Both the position numbers and the translations under genes were made by a program. Shown here in pieces: positions 1 through 7,955 of a DNA stretch of 50,804 nt (positions are counted from its first letter, which is position 1; each line of letters begins with the position of its first letter). The notes under the pieces are model-generated. The model ran no database searches, was not told the origin of the DNA, and worked only from the letters and a program-made list of their open reading frames with translations. The stretch lies in the NCBI GenBank assembly GCA_003696955.1, contig RFGU01000028.1, forward strand, positions 1 through 50,804. The letters run 5' to 3'. The DNA is from Deltaproteobacteria bacterium (GTDB lineage Bacteria; Myxococcota_A; Polyangia; Nannocystales; Nannocystaceae).

Positions 1-876
1 CCGCAGGAGGGCCAGGGGGCCGGCGAGGCCGGTCAGGGCGAGGGGGAGAAGGCCATCGAGGTCGATGTCACGTTGCAGGAACTTGCCGCCATCCTCGGCG
101 AGGAACTCGGTCTGCCGCGCATCGAGCCCAAGGGATCGAGCACGCTGTCCACGCAGAAGGACCGGTATACGAGCTTGCGCACCACGGGGCCCGAGAGCCT
201 GCGCAGCTTCCGCGCCACGTTCAAGCGCGCCCTGCGGCGCCAGATCGCCAGCGGGACCTACGACCCGCGCAACCCCACCATCGTCCCGATTCGGGAGGAC
301 CGGCGCTACCGGTCCTGGCGCACCGAGCCCAAGCCCCACACGAACGCCGTCATCATCTACATGATGGACGTGTCCGGATCCATGGGGGACGAGCAGAAGG
401 AGATCGTCCGCATCGAGTCCTTCTGGATCGACACGTGGCTGCGTAGTCAGTACGAGGGCATCGAGAGCCGCTACATCGTGCACGACGCCACGGCGCGTGA
501 GGTCGACCGGGACACCTTCTTTCGGACGCGCGAATCCGGCGGCACCATGATCTCGTCGGCGTATCGATTGTGTGCCGAGCTCATCGAGAAGGACTTCGAT
601 CCGTCCGCGTGGAACATCTATGCCTTCCACTTCAGCGACGGCGACAACTGGTCGGTCGACGACACGACGACCTGTAAGAAGCTCCTGCGCGACGTGCTGG
701 TGCCCGTCTGCAACCAGTTCGGCTACGGGCAGGTCGAGAGCCCCTACGGATCGGGCCAGTTCATCAAGGATCTGCGGGAGGCCTTCGCGGACGAGGAGAA
801 ACTCGTGACGAGCGAGATCAAGACCAAGGACGACATCATGGACTCGATCCGCGACTTCCTGAAGGGAGGGCGATGA
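1..876 (+). CDS. DUF444 (YeaH/YhbH family) protein, 5'-truncated by the window edge
   Basis: The frame is open from base 1, so only the last 291 residues are seen; relatives are about 400 residues. A von Willebrand A-like core starts near residue 115 with the MIDAS-type motif DVSGSM, followed by a conserved [13 protein letters not shown]-like segment and, later, HFSDGDNW. In E. coli and Bacillus relatives the gene sits beside the PrkA serine kinase (YeaG) and SpoVR (YcgB), and the three act together in stationary-phase or sporulation responses. Here the stop overlaps the start of the spoVR gene by 4 bp, which supports co-translation. The missing upstream gene is therefore probably prkA (inference). 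An apparent TTG start at 73 lies inside the family domain and is not the true start. Confidence 0.88.
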   Translation, partial: PQEGQGAGEAGQGEGEKAIEVDVTLQELAAILGEELGLPRIEPKGSSTLSTQKDRYTSLRTTGPESLRSFRATFKRALRRQIASGTYDPRNPTIVPIREDRRYRSWRTEPKPHTNAVIIYMMDVSGSMGDEQKEIVRIESFWIDTWLRSQYEGIESRYIVHDATAREVDRDTFFRTRESGGTMISSAYRLCAELIEKDFDPSAWNIYAFHFSDGDNWSVDDTTTCKKLLRDVLVPVCNQFGYGQVESPYGSGQFIKDLREAFADEEKLVTSEIKTKDDIMDSIRDFLKGGR

Positions 877-2378
877 TGGCCCCGGTGACGCCCGACCTGC
901 GGCGACTCCAGGACGAGATCCTGGGGTACGCACGTGAGTTCGGCCTCGACCCGTTCGAGACGTTCTTCGAGGTCGTGGACTATCGGCAGATGTGCGAGGT
1001 GGCCGCCTACGGCGGCTTCCCCGTGCGCTACCCCCACTGGCGCTTCGGCATGGAATACGACCACATGCTCAAGAGCCACACCTACGGCCTGTCGAAGATC
1101 TACGAACTCGTCATCAATACCGACCCCTGTTACGCCTACCTGCTCGAAGGAAACAGCTTGGTCGACCAGAAGCTCGTGATGGCCCACGTCTACGGCCACT
1201 GCGACTTCTTCAAGAACAACGCCTACTTCGCCCATACCGACCGGCGCATGATCGACACGATGGCGAACAACGCCTCGCGGATCCGGCGCCACATGAATCG
1301 CCATGGTGTCGAGCGCGTGGAGGCGTTCATCGACGTGTGTTTGAGCATCGACAACCTCATCGATCCCTGGGCGGTGTTTCCCCGCGCCGAGGGGGACGCA
1401 CGCGAGGAGACGGACCCGGGGGAATCGCAGGTGGGCCGGCTCCCCAACGTGCGCGGATACCTCGAGGAGTACGTGAATCCACCCGAGTTCATCGAGGAGC
1501 AGCGGGAGAAGAAGCGGCGCGAGGCCGAGCTGCGTCGGCGCAAGGTGCCCGTGCGGCCCGAGCGGGACGTGCTCGGGTTCCTGATTCAACATGCGCCCCT
1601 CGATGCGTGGGAGGCGGACGTCCTGTCGATCATTCGGGAGGAGGCCTACTACTTCCTGCCCCAGATGCAGACGAAGATCATGAACGAGGGGTGGGCGAGC
1701 TATTGGCACTCGCGCATCATGACGGAGCGGGCGCTGCGGGACGACGAGGTGATCGACTATGCGGACGTCGTGTCGAGCGTCTTCCAGACCGCGCCCGGCC
1801 AACTCAATCCGTACAAGCTTGGTGTCGAACTGTTCCGCCACATCGAGGAGCGGTGGAACAAGGGCCGTTTCGGCAAGGAATGGGAGGAGTGCGACGATCT
1901 CGCGGCCAAGGAGTCGTGGGATCGCCAGCTCGGCCTCGGCCAGCAGAAGATCTTCGAGGTGCGAAGGCTCTACAACGACGTCACGTTCATCGACGAGTTC
2001 TTCACCGAGGACTTCTGCCGCGAGCAGAAGTTCTTCACGTACGTGACGAATCGTCGGACGGGTCGCAAGGAGATCGAGGGGCGGGAGTTCGGGAAGATCA
2101 AACAGATGTTGCTTTCGCGCTTGACGAACTTCGGCCAGCCGTTCATCTACGTCGTGGACGCCAACGACCAGAATCGCGGCGAGTTGTTGCTCGCCCACAA
2201 GCACGAGGGCCTCGACCTCAAGCTCGACTACGCGCGCGACACGCTGCGCAACCTCGAGCGGATCTGGCGCCGACCCGTTTCGTTGTCGACGATCATCGAC
2301 GAAAAGCCCAAACGGTTGCGCTACGACGGATCCGAGGTGACTGTCAGCGACGAGTCGGCCGAGATTCGCCTCCCCTGA
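873..2378 (+). CDS. spoVR: SpoVR family protein
   Basis: This 501-residue protein matches the usual SpoVR/YcgB length (about 470-510). Recognisable family segments are the N-terminal [14 protein letters not shown] region, a [20 protein letters not shown]-like stretch, an acidic and basic linker around residues 180-235, and the signature [10 protein letters not shown] near residue 270. SpoVR takes part in spore cortex formation in Bacillus; in Gram-negatives the homologue works with PrkA and the DUF444 protein, with unknown biochemistry. The start is ATG at 873, overlapping the DUF444 stop, with a GGGAGGG Shine-Dalgarno just upstream. A second in-frame ATG follows at once. Developmental use in a myxobacterium is plausible but inferred. 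Confidence 0.92.
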   Translation: MMAPVTPDLRRLQDEILGYAREFGLDPFETFFEVVDYRQMCEVAAYGGFPVRYPHWRFGMEYDHMLKSHTYGLSKIYELVINTDPCYAYLLEGNSLVDQKLVMAHVYGHCDFFKNNAYFAHTDRRMIDTMANNASRIRRHMNRHGVERVEAFIDVCLSIDNLIDPWAVFPRAEGDAREETDPGESQVGRLPNVRGYLEEYVNPPEFIEEQREKKRREAELRRRKVPVRPERDVLGFLIQHAPLDAWEADVLSIIREEAYYFLPQMQTKIMNEGWASYWHSRIMTERALRDDEVIDYADVVSSVFQTAPGQLNPYKLGVELFRHIEERWNKGRFGKEWEECDDLAAKESWDRQLGLGQQKIFEVRRLYNDVTFIDEFFTEDFCREQKFFTYVTNRRTGRKEIEGREFGKIKQMLLSRLTNFGQPFIYVVDANDQNRGELLLAHKHEGLDLKLDYARDTLRNLERIWRRPVSLSTIIDEKPKRLRYDGSEVTVSDESAEIRLP

Positions 2379-2436
2379 CGGCGGGGGCTCCGGGACCGCG
2401 CGGCGGGCCGGCGATCCCGAAGCCCGGCAACCGAGG

Positions 2437-3621
2437 TCACTGGGGCAGGACCGTCCCGACGCCCGCGCCCCACCAGCTCGGGGTGCCCATCTTGATCGTC
2501 GAGACCTGGGCGGTGACCGGGTCGATGCGCAACACCTGTCCGGAGCTGTCGAAGGCGAAGATGTCGCCTTCCCAGCCCGCAAGGCCCCAGACGTTGGAGA
2601 CCGGAAGGGTGGCGAGATCGCTCTGTACCATTCCGGTCATGGGGTCCGAAACGACGATGACGGTGCCGGTGACGCCCGCCTTGTTGGTGGCGCCGAAGGT
2701 TCCGACGCCCTGGATCGAGAAGGCGTCGCCGTCGTTGGTGTAGCCGGCCCCGTAACTGCCGATCTGCGTCAGCTGGATCATGTTGCCGTTGATGTCCACA
2801 CGGTGCCAGCTACCGTCGTTGGCGATGGCGATGAGCGTATCGTCCGACGGATCGAGGACGCCCGGCGGCACCATGGTCAGACCGTTGAAGCTCGTGGGGA
2901 GGTCGGCGAGCCACCAACATTCCGCAGTCGCAGCGTTGCACACGAACAGATCGTTGAACGTCACGCCGTAGAGCACGCCGAAACGGTCGATGGCGATGTC
3001 CGTCATGCTGCCCGGCGACATGTCGTAGGTGAATCCACCGACCTGGACGATGTCGTAGGGCGCGTCCACGTCCATGGTGTAGAGCGTGCTCGATGTGTGG
3101 GCGTACACCTTGTACGGCAGGGCCGTGTCCCCGGGCTTGTCCGGGTCCATGGGGAACGGATCGTCCGGATCGGGAATCATGTCGCCGTCGCTGTCGTCGA
3201 CGCCGCCGGTCGAGCCGCCCGTGCCGCTCGATCCGCCGGAGCCCGAGCCGCCGGACGACCCGGCCGTGCCGGAGGCGCCCGTCGTCCCCGGACCGGTGGA
3301 GCCACCGGTGGAGCCCGCCGTACCGGACGAGCCCGCCGAGTCGGAGGTGCCCGCACTCGTCCCCGCCGTCCCCGCACTCGTCCCCGCCGTGCCCGCGCTC
3401 GTCCCCGACGAGGCCGAGTCGCTACCCTGACTCGTCGCAGTCGAGGACCCTTGCGTCGTGGACGTCGACGACGTGTCCGTGGTGGTCGCCGTGCTGCCCC
3501 CGGTTGCGGTGGTGCTGGCCGTCGTGCCGCCGGTGCCACCGTCGTCGCCGCAACCCGCCGTGCCCGCGAGGAGCATCGCGCCGAAGGTGAGAAATCCAAG
3601 AGAACGTGTGTTGCGTGTCAT
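2437..3621 (-). CDS. secreted or lipid-anchored protein with Thr/Ser/Gly linker, TSP3-like motif and beta-propeller-like domain
   Basis: This 394-residue protein begins with a signal sequence ending LLAGTAGC, a plausible but imperfect lipobox with Cys24. Residues 28-140 are low-complexity Thr/Ser/Gly/Ala, followed by an Asp-rich segment (DSDGDMIPDPDD, about 143-155) that resembles a thrombospondin type 3 calcium-binding repeat. Residues 165-394 contain repeated strands such as YTMDV, IAIDRFGVLYGV, HRVDINGN and LRIDPVTA, typical of beta-propeller proteins that report values against a reference. This layout is common among Nannocystaceae surface proteins. A GGGGGGA Shine-Dalgarno precedes the ATG, and a -10-like TAGGCT lies at 3661-3666, so this gene has a real 5' leader. 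It converges on spoVR. Function unknown. Confidence 0.85.
   Translation of the reverse strand: MTRNTRSLGFLTFGAMLLAGTAGCGDDGGTGGTTASTTATGGSTATTTDTSSTSTTQGSSTATSQGSDSASSGTSAGTAGTSAGTAGTSAGTSDSAGSSGTAGSTGGSTGPGTTGASGTAGSSGGSGSGGSSGTGGSTGGVDDSDGDMIPDPDDPFPMDPDKPGDTALPYKVYAHTSSTLYTMDVDAPYDIVQVGGFTYDMSPGSMTDIAIDRFGVLYGVTFNDLFVCNAATAECWWLADLPTSFNGLTMVPPGVLDPSDDTLIAIANDGSWHRVDINGNMIQLTQIGSYGAGYTNDGDAFSIQGVGTFGATNKAGVTGTVIVVSDPMTGMVQSDLATLPVSNVWGLAGWEGDIFAFDSSGQVLRIDPVTAQVSTIKMGTPSWWGAGVGTVLPQ
3343..3405 (-). repeat. three tandem 21-bp units encoding GTSAGT(A/S)
   Basis: Residues 73-93 of the secreted protein consist of three near-identical seven-residue units, seen on the plus strand as alternating GTCCCCGC and ACTCGTCC words. 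This is a tandem repeat inside the linker and is likely to vary in copy number. It is coding sequence, not a CRISPR or an attachment site. Confidence 0.7.
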
Positions 3622-3733
3622 GTCGTATCCCCCCGAGGATCGTGTGGCGTCCTCGCGCCGAGCCTATCAAGCCCTGTGTCCGGGCGCGCGTCCGCCGTCG
3701 TACCACCCAGCGGAACGCCGTTCTGCGCGAAAC

Positions 3734-5119
3734 CTACGGAACCTCGTCCGAAGGCTCGCCCGCCGGCGAGGTCCGTACGACCTCGGCGGTCGCACGACCG
3801 CGATGGAAGCGCAAGTCGAGTTCGTCGCCGCTGCGCAGGTTCGCCGCGTCGGTGATCGCGCGCCCGTCGGGACCGAGCACGATGGCGTAACCGCGGGCGA
3901 GGACACCGTGGGGATCGAGGGCCTCGAGGGCGGCGGTGGCGGCCGCCAGGCGCCGCCGTGCAGGTTGCGAGAGCCGCGTTGCGATCCGTTGGAGCCGGGC
4001 TTCGTCGCGGCGCAGTCGATCGTCCGCTTCGCGTAGGCGGTGCCGTGCCGCCTCGCGCAGTCGACCGCGGATCCGGTCGAAGGCGGCGCGCGCGGCGGCG
4101 ACGCGACGGGCGGGGCGCAGGCGTTCGAGTCGGGTTGCGAGATCCTCGAGGCGCCGTCGCTCGAGATGCCCGAGCCTGTGTCCATGCCGGGCCAATCGAT
4201 GTTCGAGCTCGCGGAGCCGGATCCCTCGATCCGACACGAGACGCATGGCCACGGCCGCGAGGCGCCGTGCCCATCCGTCGATGCGTTCGAGGAGATCCCG
4301 GCGGTCGGGCACCACCAGCTCCGCTGCCTGTGAAGGCGTCGCGGCCCGTACGTCCGCCACCCAATCCGCTGCGGTGACGTCCACTTCGTGGCCGACGGCA
4401 GAGACGACGGGCACCGGGCTTGCGGCGATCGCCCGCGCGAGCGCTTCGTCGTTGAAGGCCCACAGATCCTCCATGGATCCACCGCCACGTCCGAGGATCA
4501 CCACGTCCACGTCCGGTTCGCGGACGATCCGTGCGAGGGCACGGCGCAGCTCGCTTGCGGCATCGTCGCCTTGGACGCGTGCATGGGCCACCAGGATGGG
4601 GCGCGGGCAGCGGGCGCCGATGACGGCCACGATGTCCCGGAGGGCGGCGCCCCGTTTCGAGGTGACGACGCCCACGCAGCGCGGAAACCTCGGCAGCGGT
4701 CGCTTGCGCGCCGCATCGAGCAGCCCATCCTTTTCGAGCCGCCGGCGCAGGGCCGCGAGGGCCTCGAGCCGGTCGCCGACCCCGGCCTCCCGCACACGTT
4801 GTCCGTAGAGTTGGAATCGTCCGGACTTCTCGTAGATGCCGGGACGGCCGAACACGCGCACCTGTCGGCCGTTCGCCAAGGGCACGCCGAGCCGGGCGAC
4901 GGTCGAGCGCCACAGCACGACGTCGACGGCTGCGGTGCCCTGGCGTCCCGGGCCCACGAGGGAGAAATAGGCGTGGCCGCTCGCCGCGATCTTGAGATTG
5001 GAGATCTCGCCTTCGACCCACACGTCTCCGATGTATCCGTCGAGCAGGCGGTGACAGGCGGCGACGAACTCGCCCACCGACAGGACCCGCTGTTCGACGG
5101 GACGACCGAACCCCGCCAC
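3734..5119 (-). CDS. xseA: exodeoxyribonuclease VII large subunit
   Basis: Catalytic large subunit of exonuclease VII, which degrades single-stranded DNA to short oligonucleotides. The product is about 461 residues, normal for the family. Residues 10-110 form the N-terminal OB-fold (SVGEFV near the start, then VWVEGEISNLK). The catalytic domain contains VGVVTSKRGAALRD and GRGGGSMEDLWAFNDE, then a long Arg-rich helical region and the C-terminal LARGYAIV motif. The chosen start is GTG at 5119, with an AGG-TAGGA stretch upstream; it lies 8 bp after the stop of the small coiled-coil gene. The open frame extends further upstream but overlaps that gene and is Arg-rich junk. No recognisable xseB is present in the window. 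Confidence 0.93.
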   Translation of the reverse strand: MAGFGRPVEQRVLSVGEFVAACHRLLDGYIGDVWVEGEISNLKIAASGHAYFSLVGPGRQGTAAVDVVLWRSTVARLGVPLANGRQVRVFGRPGIYEKSGRFQLYGQRVREAGVGDRLEALAALRRRLEKDGLLDAARKRPLPRFPRCVGVVTSKRGAALRDIVAVIGARCPRPILVAHARVQGDDAASELRRALARIVREPDVDVVILGRGGGSMEDLWAFNDEALARAIAASPVPVVSAVGHEVDVTAADWVADVRAATPSQAAELVVPDRRDLLERIDGWARRLAAVAMRLVSDRGIRLRELEHRLARHGHRLGHLERRRLEDLATRLERLRPARRVAAARAAFDRIRGRLREAARHRLREADDRLRRDEARLQRIATRLSQPARRRLAAATAALEALDPHGVLARGYAIVLGPDGRAITDAANLRSGDELDLRFHRGRATAEVVRTSPAGEPSDEVP

Positions 5120-5127
5120 CTTGTGTC

Positions 5128-5322
5128 CTACCTGCGGGCCGCGCGTTCGAGGGTCGTGGACAGGTCGGACAGCTCGGACCGAAGTTCGGCAATCTGCCGT
5201 TCGAGGTCCGCAAGCCGACGGTCGATCCGGTCGAGTCCCGCCTCGGCCAGACCGACGGTCCGGTCGGGCCGCCGTGGGGGCGCGTCCTGGGAGCCAGCGC
5301 GGGGATCGACGGACGGTTCCAC
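5128..5322 (-). CDS. small coiled-coil protein upstream of xseA
   Basis: This is a 64-residue reading frame from GTG at 5322. After a Pro-rich N-terminus it has a heptad-like helix, with LDRIDRRLADLERQIAEL followed by another 20 or so residues, ending eight bases before xseA. The start is supported by a good promoter (TTGCGC, 16 bp, TACCAT) whose -10 ends 8 nt before the GTG, as at other genes here. It occupies the place where xseB might be expected but lacks the FEEAL..LE..V..LE..ELPLE signature of XseB, so I do not call it that. It resembles SlyX-like small coiled coils only in size and style. Function unknown. Confidence 0.5.
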   Translation of the reverse strand: MEPSVDPRAGSQDAPPRRPDRTVGLAEAGLDRIDRRLADLERQIAELRSELSDLSTTLERAARR

Positions 5323-5330
5323 GGTTGCCG

Positions 5331-5358
5331 ATGGTACCAGCGGTGCAGATCCGCGCAA
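5331..5358 (-). promoter_or_regulatory. sigma70-like promoter of the small coiled-coil gene and xseA
   Basis: On the minus strand TTGCGC (5358-5353) is separated by 16 bp from TACCAT (5336-5331), which is 8 nt from the GTG at 5322. No Shine-Dalgarno lies between, so the transcript may be leaderless. Confidence 0.5.
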
Positions 5359-5547
5359 TCCTCGCCCGGCGGCGGCCGATGCGGCGAACAGGACGGTGCG
5401 TTCGCCCGAGAACGCCGGGCGTGCGCCCCATCCTCGTGCTGCGCGCCCGCCGCCGCCGCTGCGGGCGCCACGGGAGATCTCGGCGAGCAACGGCCCGTGG
5501 CCGCCGATTCTTTGGGCGTGGGCCCGCCGCCGTGGCATGCACCGGCC

Positions 5548-6171
5548 ATGGGACGCGCGTCCACCTCCTGGGTCCTCGCCGCGCTCGTGGTGGCGGCAAG
5601 CAGCGCCTGCGACTTCTTCAAGGAACTCGACTCGGCCGAGTCGGCGGGGACGTCCGGCATGGACACCGAGACCGATACCGGGACCGGGTCCGGCACGGGC
5701 GAGGACGGACCGTGCGGCCCGTCCGACGATACGTGCGTCGATCAGGACCGTCTGCGTTGGTGCGATCCCGAGACCGGCGAAGTCACGGAGGTCGATTGCA
5801 CGAGCGAGTGCGGCACGTTCATGAACTTTTCGTGCGTCACCGTCGGGCCTTCGACCCACGCGTGCTGGTGCGTCGAGCCCGGCCTCCAAAAAGTCTATTC
5901 ATGTACGGAACTCGAAGCTTGCCTCGAAGGGTGCGGCTTCGATCCGACCGACGCGTGCGCCAACCAATGCTTCGGGCGCACGACGGCCGAGACGATTCGT
6001 ATGTTCGGGGCCCTGGTTCATTGTGCCCATGCCGCGTGCGAGGCGACCTGCGAGGACGACCCCGAAGGGTGCGCCGCCTGCATCGCCGCGGGCATGGAGG
6101 GCACCTACGGGGGATGCACGTTGGCTCGCTCCGTCTGCGATGCGGACCAGAACGACGAGACCTGGCCCTGA
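5548..6171 (+). CDS. Cys-rich lipoprotein
   Basis: A 207-residue protein starting at ATG 5548; the open frame extends upstream, but only this start puts the hydrophobic signal at the N-terminus. The signal (VLAALVVAASSAC) ends in a lipobox-like SSAC. A short Ser/Thr/Asp/Gly-rich spacer follows, then about 150 residues with many regularly placed cysteines, including CGPSDDTC, CTSECGTF, CWCVEPG, CLEGCGF and a cluster CEATCEDDPEGCAACIAAG. The pattern indicates a disulphide-stabilised exported domain. It is flanked by xseA (divergent) and aroC (downstream) and looks like a single-gene unit with a hairpin after it. Function unknown. Confidence 0.82.
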   Translation: MGRASTSWVLAALVVAASSACDFFKELDSAESAGTSGMDTETDTGTGSGTGEDGPCGPSDDTCVDQDRLRWCDPETGEVTEVDCTSECGTFMNFSCVTVGPSTHACWCVEPGLQKVYSCTELEACLEGCGFDPTDACANQCFGRTTAETIRMFGALVHCAHAACEATCEDDPEGCAACIAAGMEGTYGGCTLARSVCDADQNDETWP

Positions 6172-6206
6172 CGGGCTTGCGGTCCCCGGGCGTGCCCGTG
6201 GCGCGC

Positions 6207-6223
6207 CGGGGGCGGTGCCCCCG
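6207..6223 (+). terminator. GC-rich hairpin after the lipoprotein gene
   Basis: A 7-bp stem with a GGT loop (CGGGGGC / GCCCCCG) lies 36 nt after the lipoprotein stop and ahead of the aroC -10. There is no U-tract, so it is a possible but unproven terminator. Confidence 0.4.
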
Positions 6224-6249
6224 CCACCCTGCTAGCCTTCGCATCGTCC

Positions 6250-7356
6250 ATGCCCGGCAACAGCTTCGGCCAGCGATTGCGGATTACGACCTTCGGCGAG
6301 TCCCACGGCGCCGCCGTCGGGGTCGTCGTCGACGGGTTTCCGGCCGGGCTTTCGTTTCCCCACGAGCGCATCGCCCGCAAACTCGCCCGCAGGCGGCCGG
6401 GCACCTCGCGGCTTTCGTCCCAGCGCCGAGAGCCCGACGAGGTGGAGGTGCTCTCCGGCGTCTCGCCCGACGGGCGCACCCTCGGCACGCCCATCGCCAT
6501 GGTCGTGCGCAACGTCGACAACCGGGGGCGCGACTACGCCGAACTCGCGGATCTCTATCGACCGTCCCACGCGGACTACACCTACGAGGCCCGCTACGGT
6601 CTTCGTTTCGTGGAAGGCGGTGGCCGTGCGTCCGCGCGAGAGACCGTCGGTCGCGTCGCGGCCGGTGCCCTCGCCGAGGCGTTGTTGGCCCGTTCCGGCA
6701 TCGACGTGGTCGCCTACGTGGCGCAGGTCGGCGACGTGCGGGCCGAGATCGAGGACGAGGCCGCCCTCACCGTCGAGGCCGTGGACGCCAACGACGTACG
6801 CTGCCCCGATCCGGCCGCGGCGGCGGCGATGGTCGAGACCATCGAGGCGGCTCGCAAGGCCGGGGACTCGGTGGGCGGCGTGATCCGCCTTCGCGCCTGC
6901 GGCGTGCCGCCCGGCCTCGGCGATCCCGTCTTCCACAAGCTCACCGCCGATCTCGCGGCGGCCATGATGAGCCTTCCCGCCGCGCGCGCCTTCGAGGTGG
7001 GCGAGGGCGTCCGTGCGGCGTCCATGCGGGGCTCGGAGCACAACGACGCCTTCGTCCCGGGGGACGATCCGAAGCGCCCGATTCGGACGCGAACCAACCG
7101 AAGCGGCGGCATCCAGGGCGGGATCTCCAACGGCGAGATCCTGCGGATCGGGGTCGCGTTCAAACCGGTCGCCACGATCTTCCGTCCCCAGGACACGGTG
7201 CGTCGCGACGGCACGCCCGTGGAGTACGTGGCCCGGGGCCGTCACGACCCGTGCGTCGTCCCGCGGGCGGTGCCCATCGTCGAGGCCATGGCCGCCCTCG
7301 TGCTCGCCGATCATCTGCTACTGAGGCTTGGCGCGCGGGTGGAGGAAGTGCCGTGA
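6250..7356 (+). CDS. aroC: chorismate synthase
   Basis: Converts 5-enolpyruvylshikimate-3-phosphate to chorismate, the last step of the shikimate pathway, using reduced FMN. The 368-residue length is typical. Family signatures are visible: GESHGAAVGVVVDGFPAG near the start, RYGLRFVEGGGRASARET in the first third, GSEHNDAF in the middle, and NRSGGIQGGISNGE in the C-terminal half; the last ends in the conserved flavin- and substrate-binding region with PRAVPIVEAM. The start is ATG 6250, preceded by TAGCCT at 6233-6238 with no Shine-Dalgarno, so a very short leader is likely. The stop overlaps the start of the next gene (GTGA). Confidence 0.97.
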   Translation: MPGNSFGQRLRITTFGESHGAAVGVVVDGFPAGLSFPHERIARKLARRRPGTSRLSSQRREPDEVEVLSGVSPDGRTLGTPIAMVVRNVDNRGRDYAELADLYRPSHADYTYEARYGLRFVEGGGRASARETVGRVAAGALAEALLARSGIDVVAYVAQVGDVRAEIEDEAALTVEAVDANDVRCPDPAAAAAMVETIEAARKAGDSVGGVIRLRACGVPPGLGDPVFHKLTADLAAAMMSLPAARAFEVGEGVRAASMRGSEHNDAFVPGDDPKRPIRTRTNRSGGIQGGISNGEILRIGVAFKPVATIFRPQDTVRRDGTPVEYVARGRHDPCVVPRAVPIVEAMAALVLADHLLLRLGARVEEVP

Positions 7357-7946
7357 CGCGCTTGCGGGTGGTCCGAGGCGATGGCGGCGAGGCCGAGGAC
7401 CGGCGCGACGAGGGGCGCGGCGCGATGCCCCCGGATCTGCGCGCTACGGTGCCCCTCGACGCGCGGATCGAGGAGATCGTGCGACACGAGTCCATCGATG
7501 GGCGGGCTCTCGGGCTGTTCGGGGCGCTCCTCGGGGCGTTGCTCGTCTTCGTCACCCTGCTCGCCCCGGAGATCTGGCGGGAACCGGTCAGCCGCCTCGC
7601 CGGGCCCCTGGCGGCCTACGTCGCACCGTGGATCCTGCTCGCCGCGCGGGAGGTGCTCGGCCGAGGCGTGGTCGTGGTCACGGGGGACGGCCTCGGCGTC
7701 CGGTCGTTCGGCCGGCCCCCGGTCTTCGTGCGATATCGGGCGGTGCGACGCGTGCGTCGTGCGCTGCTCCTCGGCGGCGTGGTGCTCGAGACGGCGCGCG
7801 GGCGCATCTGGCTTCCGGGCCGCTTGGCCGAACGGGCACGCGATCCCATCGCGCGGGCACGTCGCAGTGAAGGCCGTCTCGCCTCCCTCGCCGGCGATCT
7901 CGTCGATCCGACCGGGTTCTTGTCGGGTGACGTGTCGCGGCCGTAG
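7353..7946 (+). CDS. membrane protein with PH-like domain
   Basis: A 197-residue protein starting at GTG 7353, which overlaps the aroC stop and so is probably translationally coupled to it. Residues about 50-95 hold two closely spaced hydrophobic segments (ALGLFGALLGALLVFVTLLA and LAAYVAPWILLAAREVL). The following region (VVVVTGDGLGVRSFG ... FVRYRAVRRV ... VVLETARGRIWLPG) has the strand pattern of bacterial PH-like (DUF304/YdbS-type) domains. There is no sign of an enzymatic function and no obvious link to chorismate synthesis. It ends 9 bp from the convergent argH stop. Confidence 0.72.
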   Translation: MTRLRVVRGDGGEAEDRRDEGRGAMPPDLRATVPLDARIEEIVRHESIDGRALGLFGALLGALLVFVTLLAPEIWREPVSRLAGPLAAYVAPWILLAAREVLGRGVVVVTGDGLGVRSFGRPPVFVRYRAVRRVRRALLLGGVVLETARGRIWLPGRLAERARDPIARARRSEGRLASLAGDLVDPTGFLSGDVSRP

Positions 7947-7955
7947 AGCGGCGGG

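Noticed and set aside
3343-3405. CRISPR-like short tandem repeat
   Set aside because: The units are adjacent without spacers and are in frame inside a secreted protein linker.
5128-5322. xseB
   Set aside because: The position fits, but the sequence lacks the XseB signature, so only a neutral name is given.
5121-7352. Long plus-strand frame before the PH-like gene
   Set aside because: It reads through aroC in another frame and is Arg-rich. Only the last part from GTG 7353 is coding.
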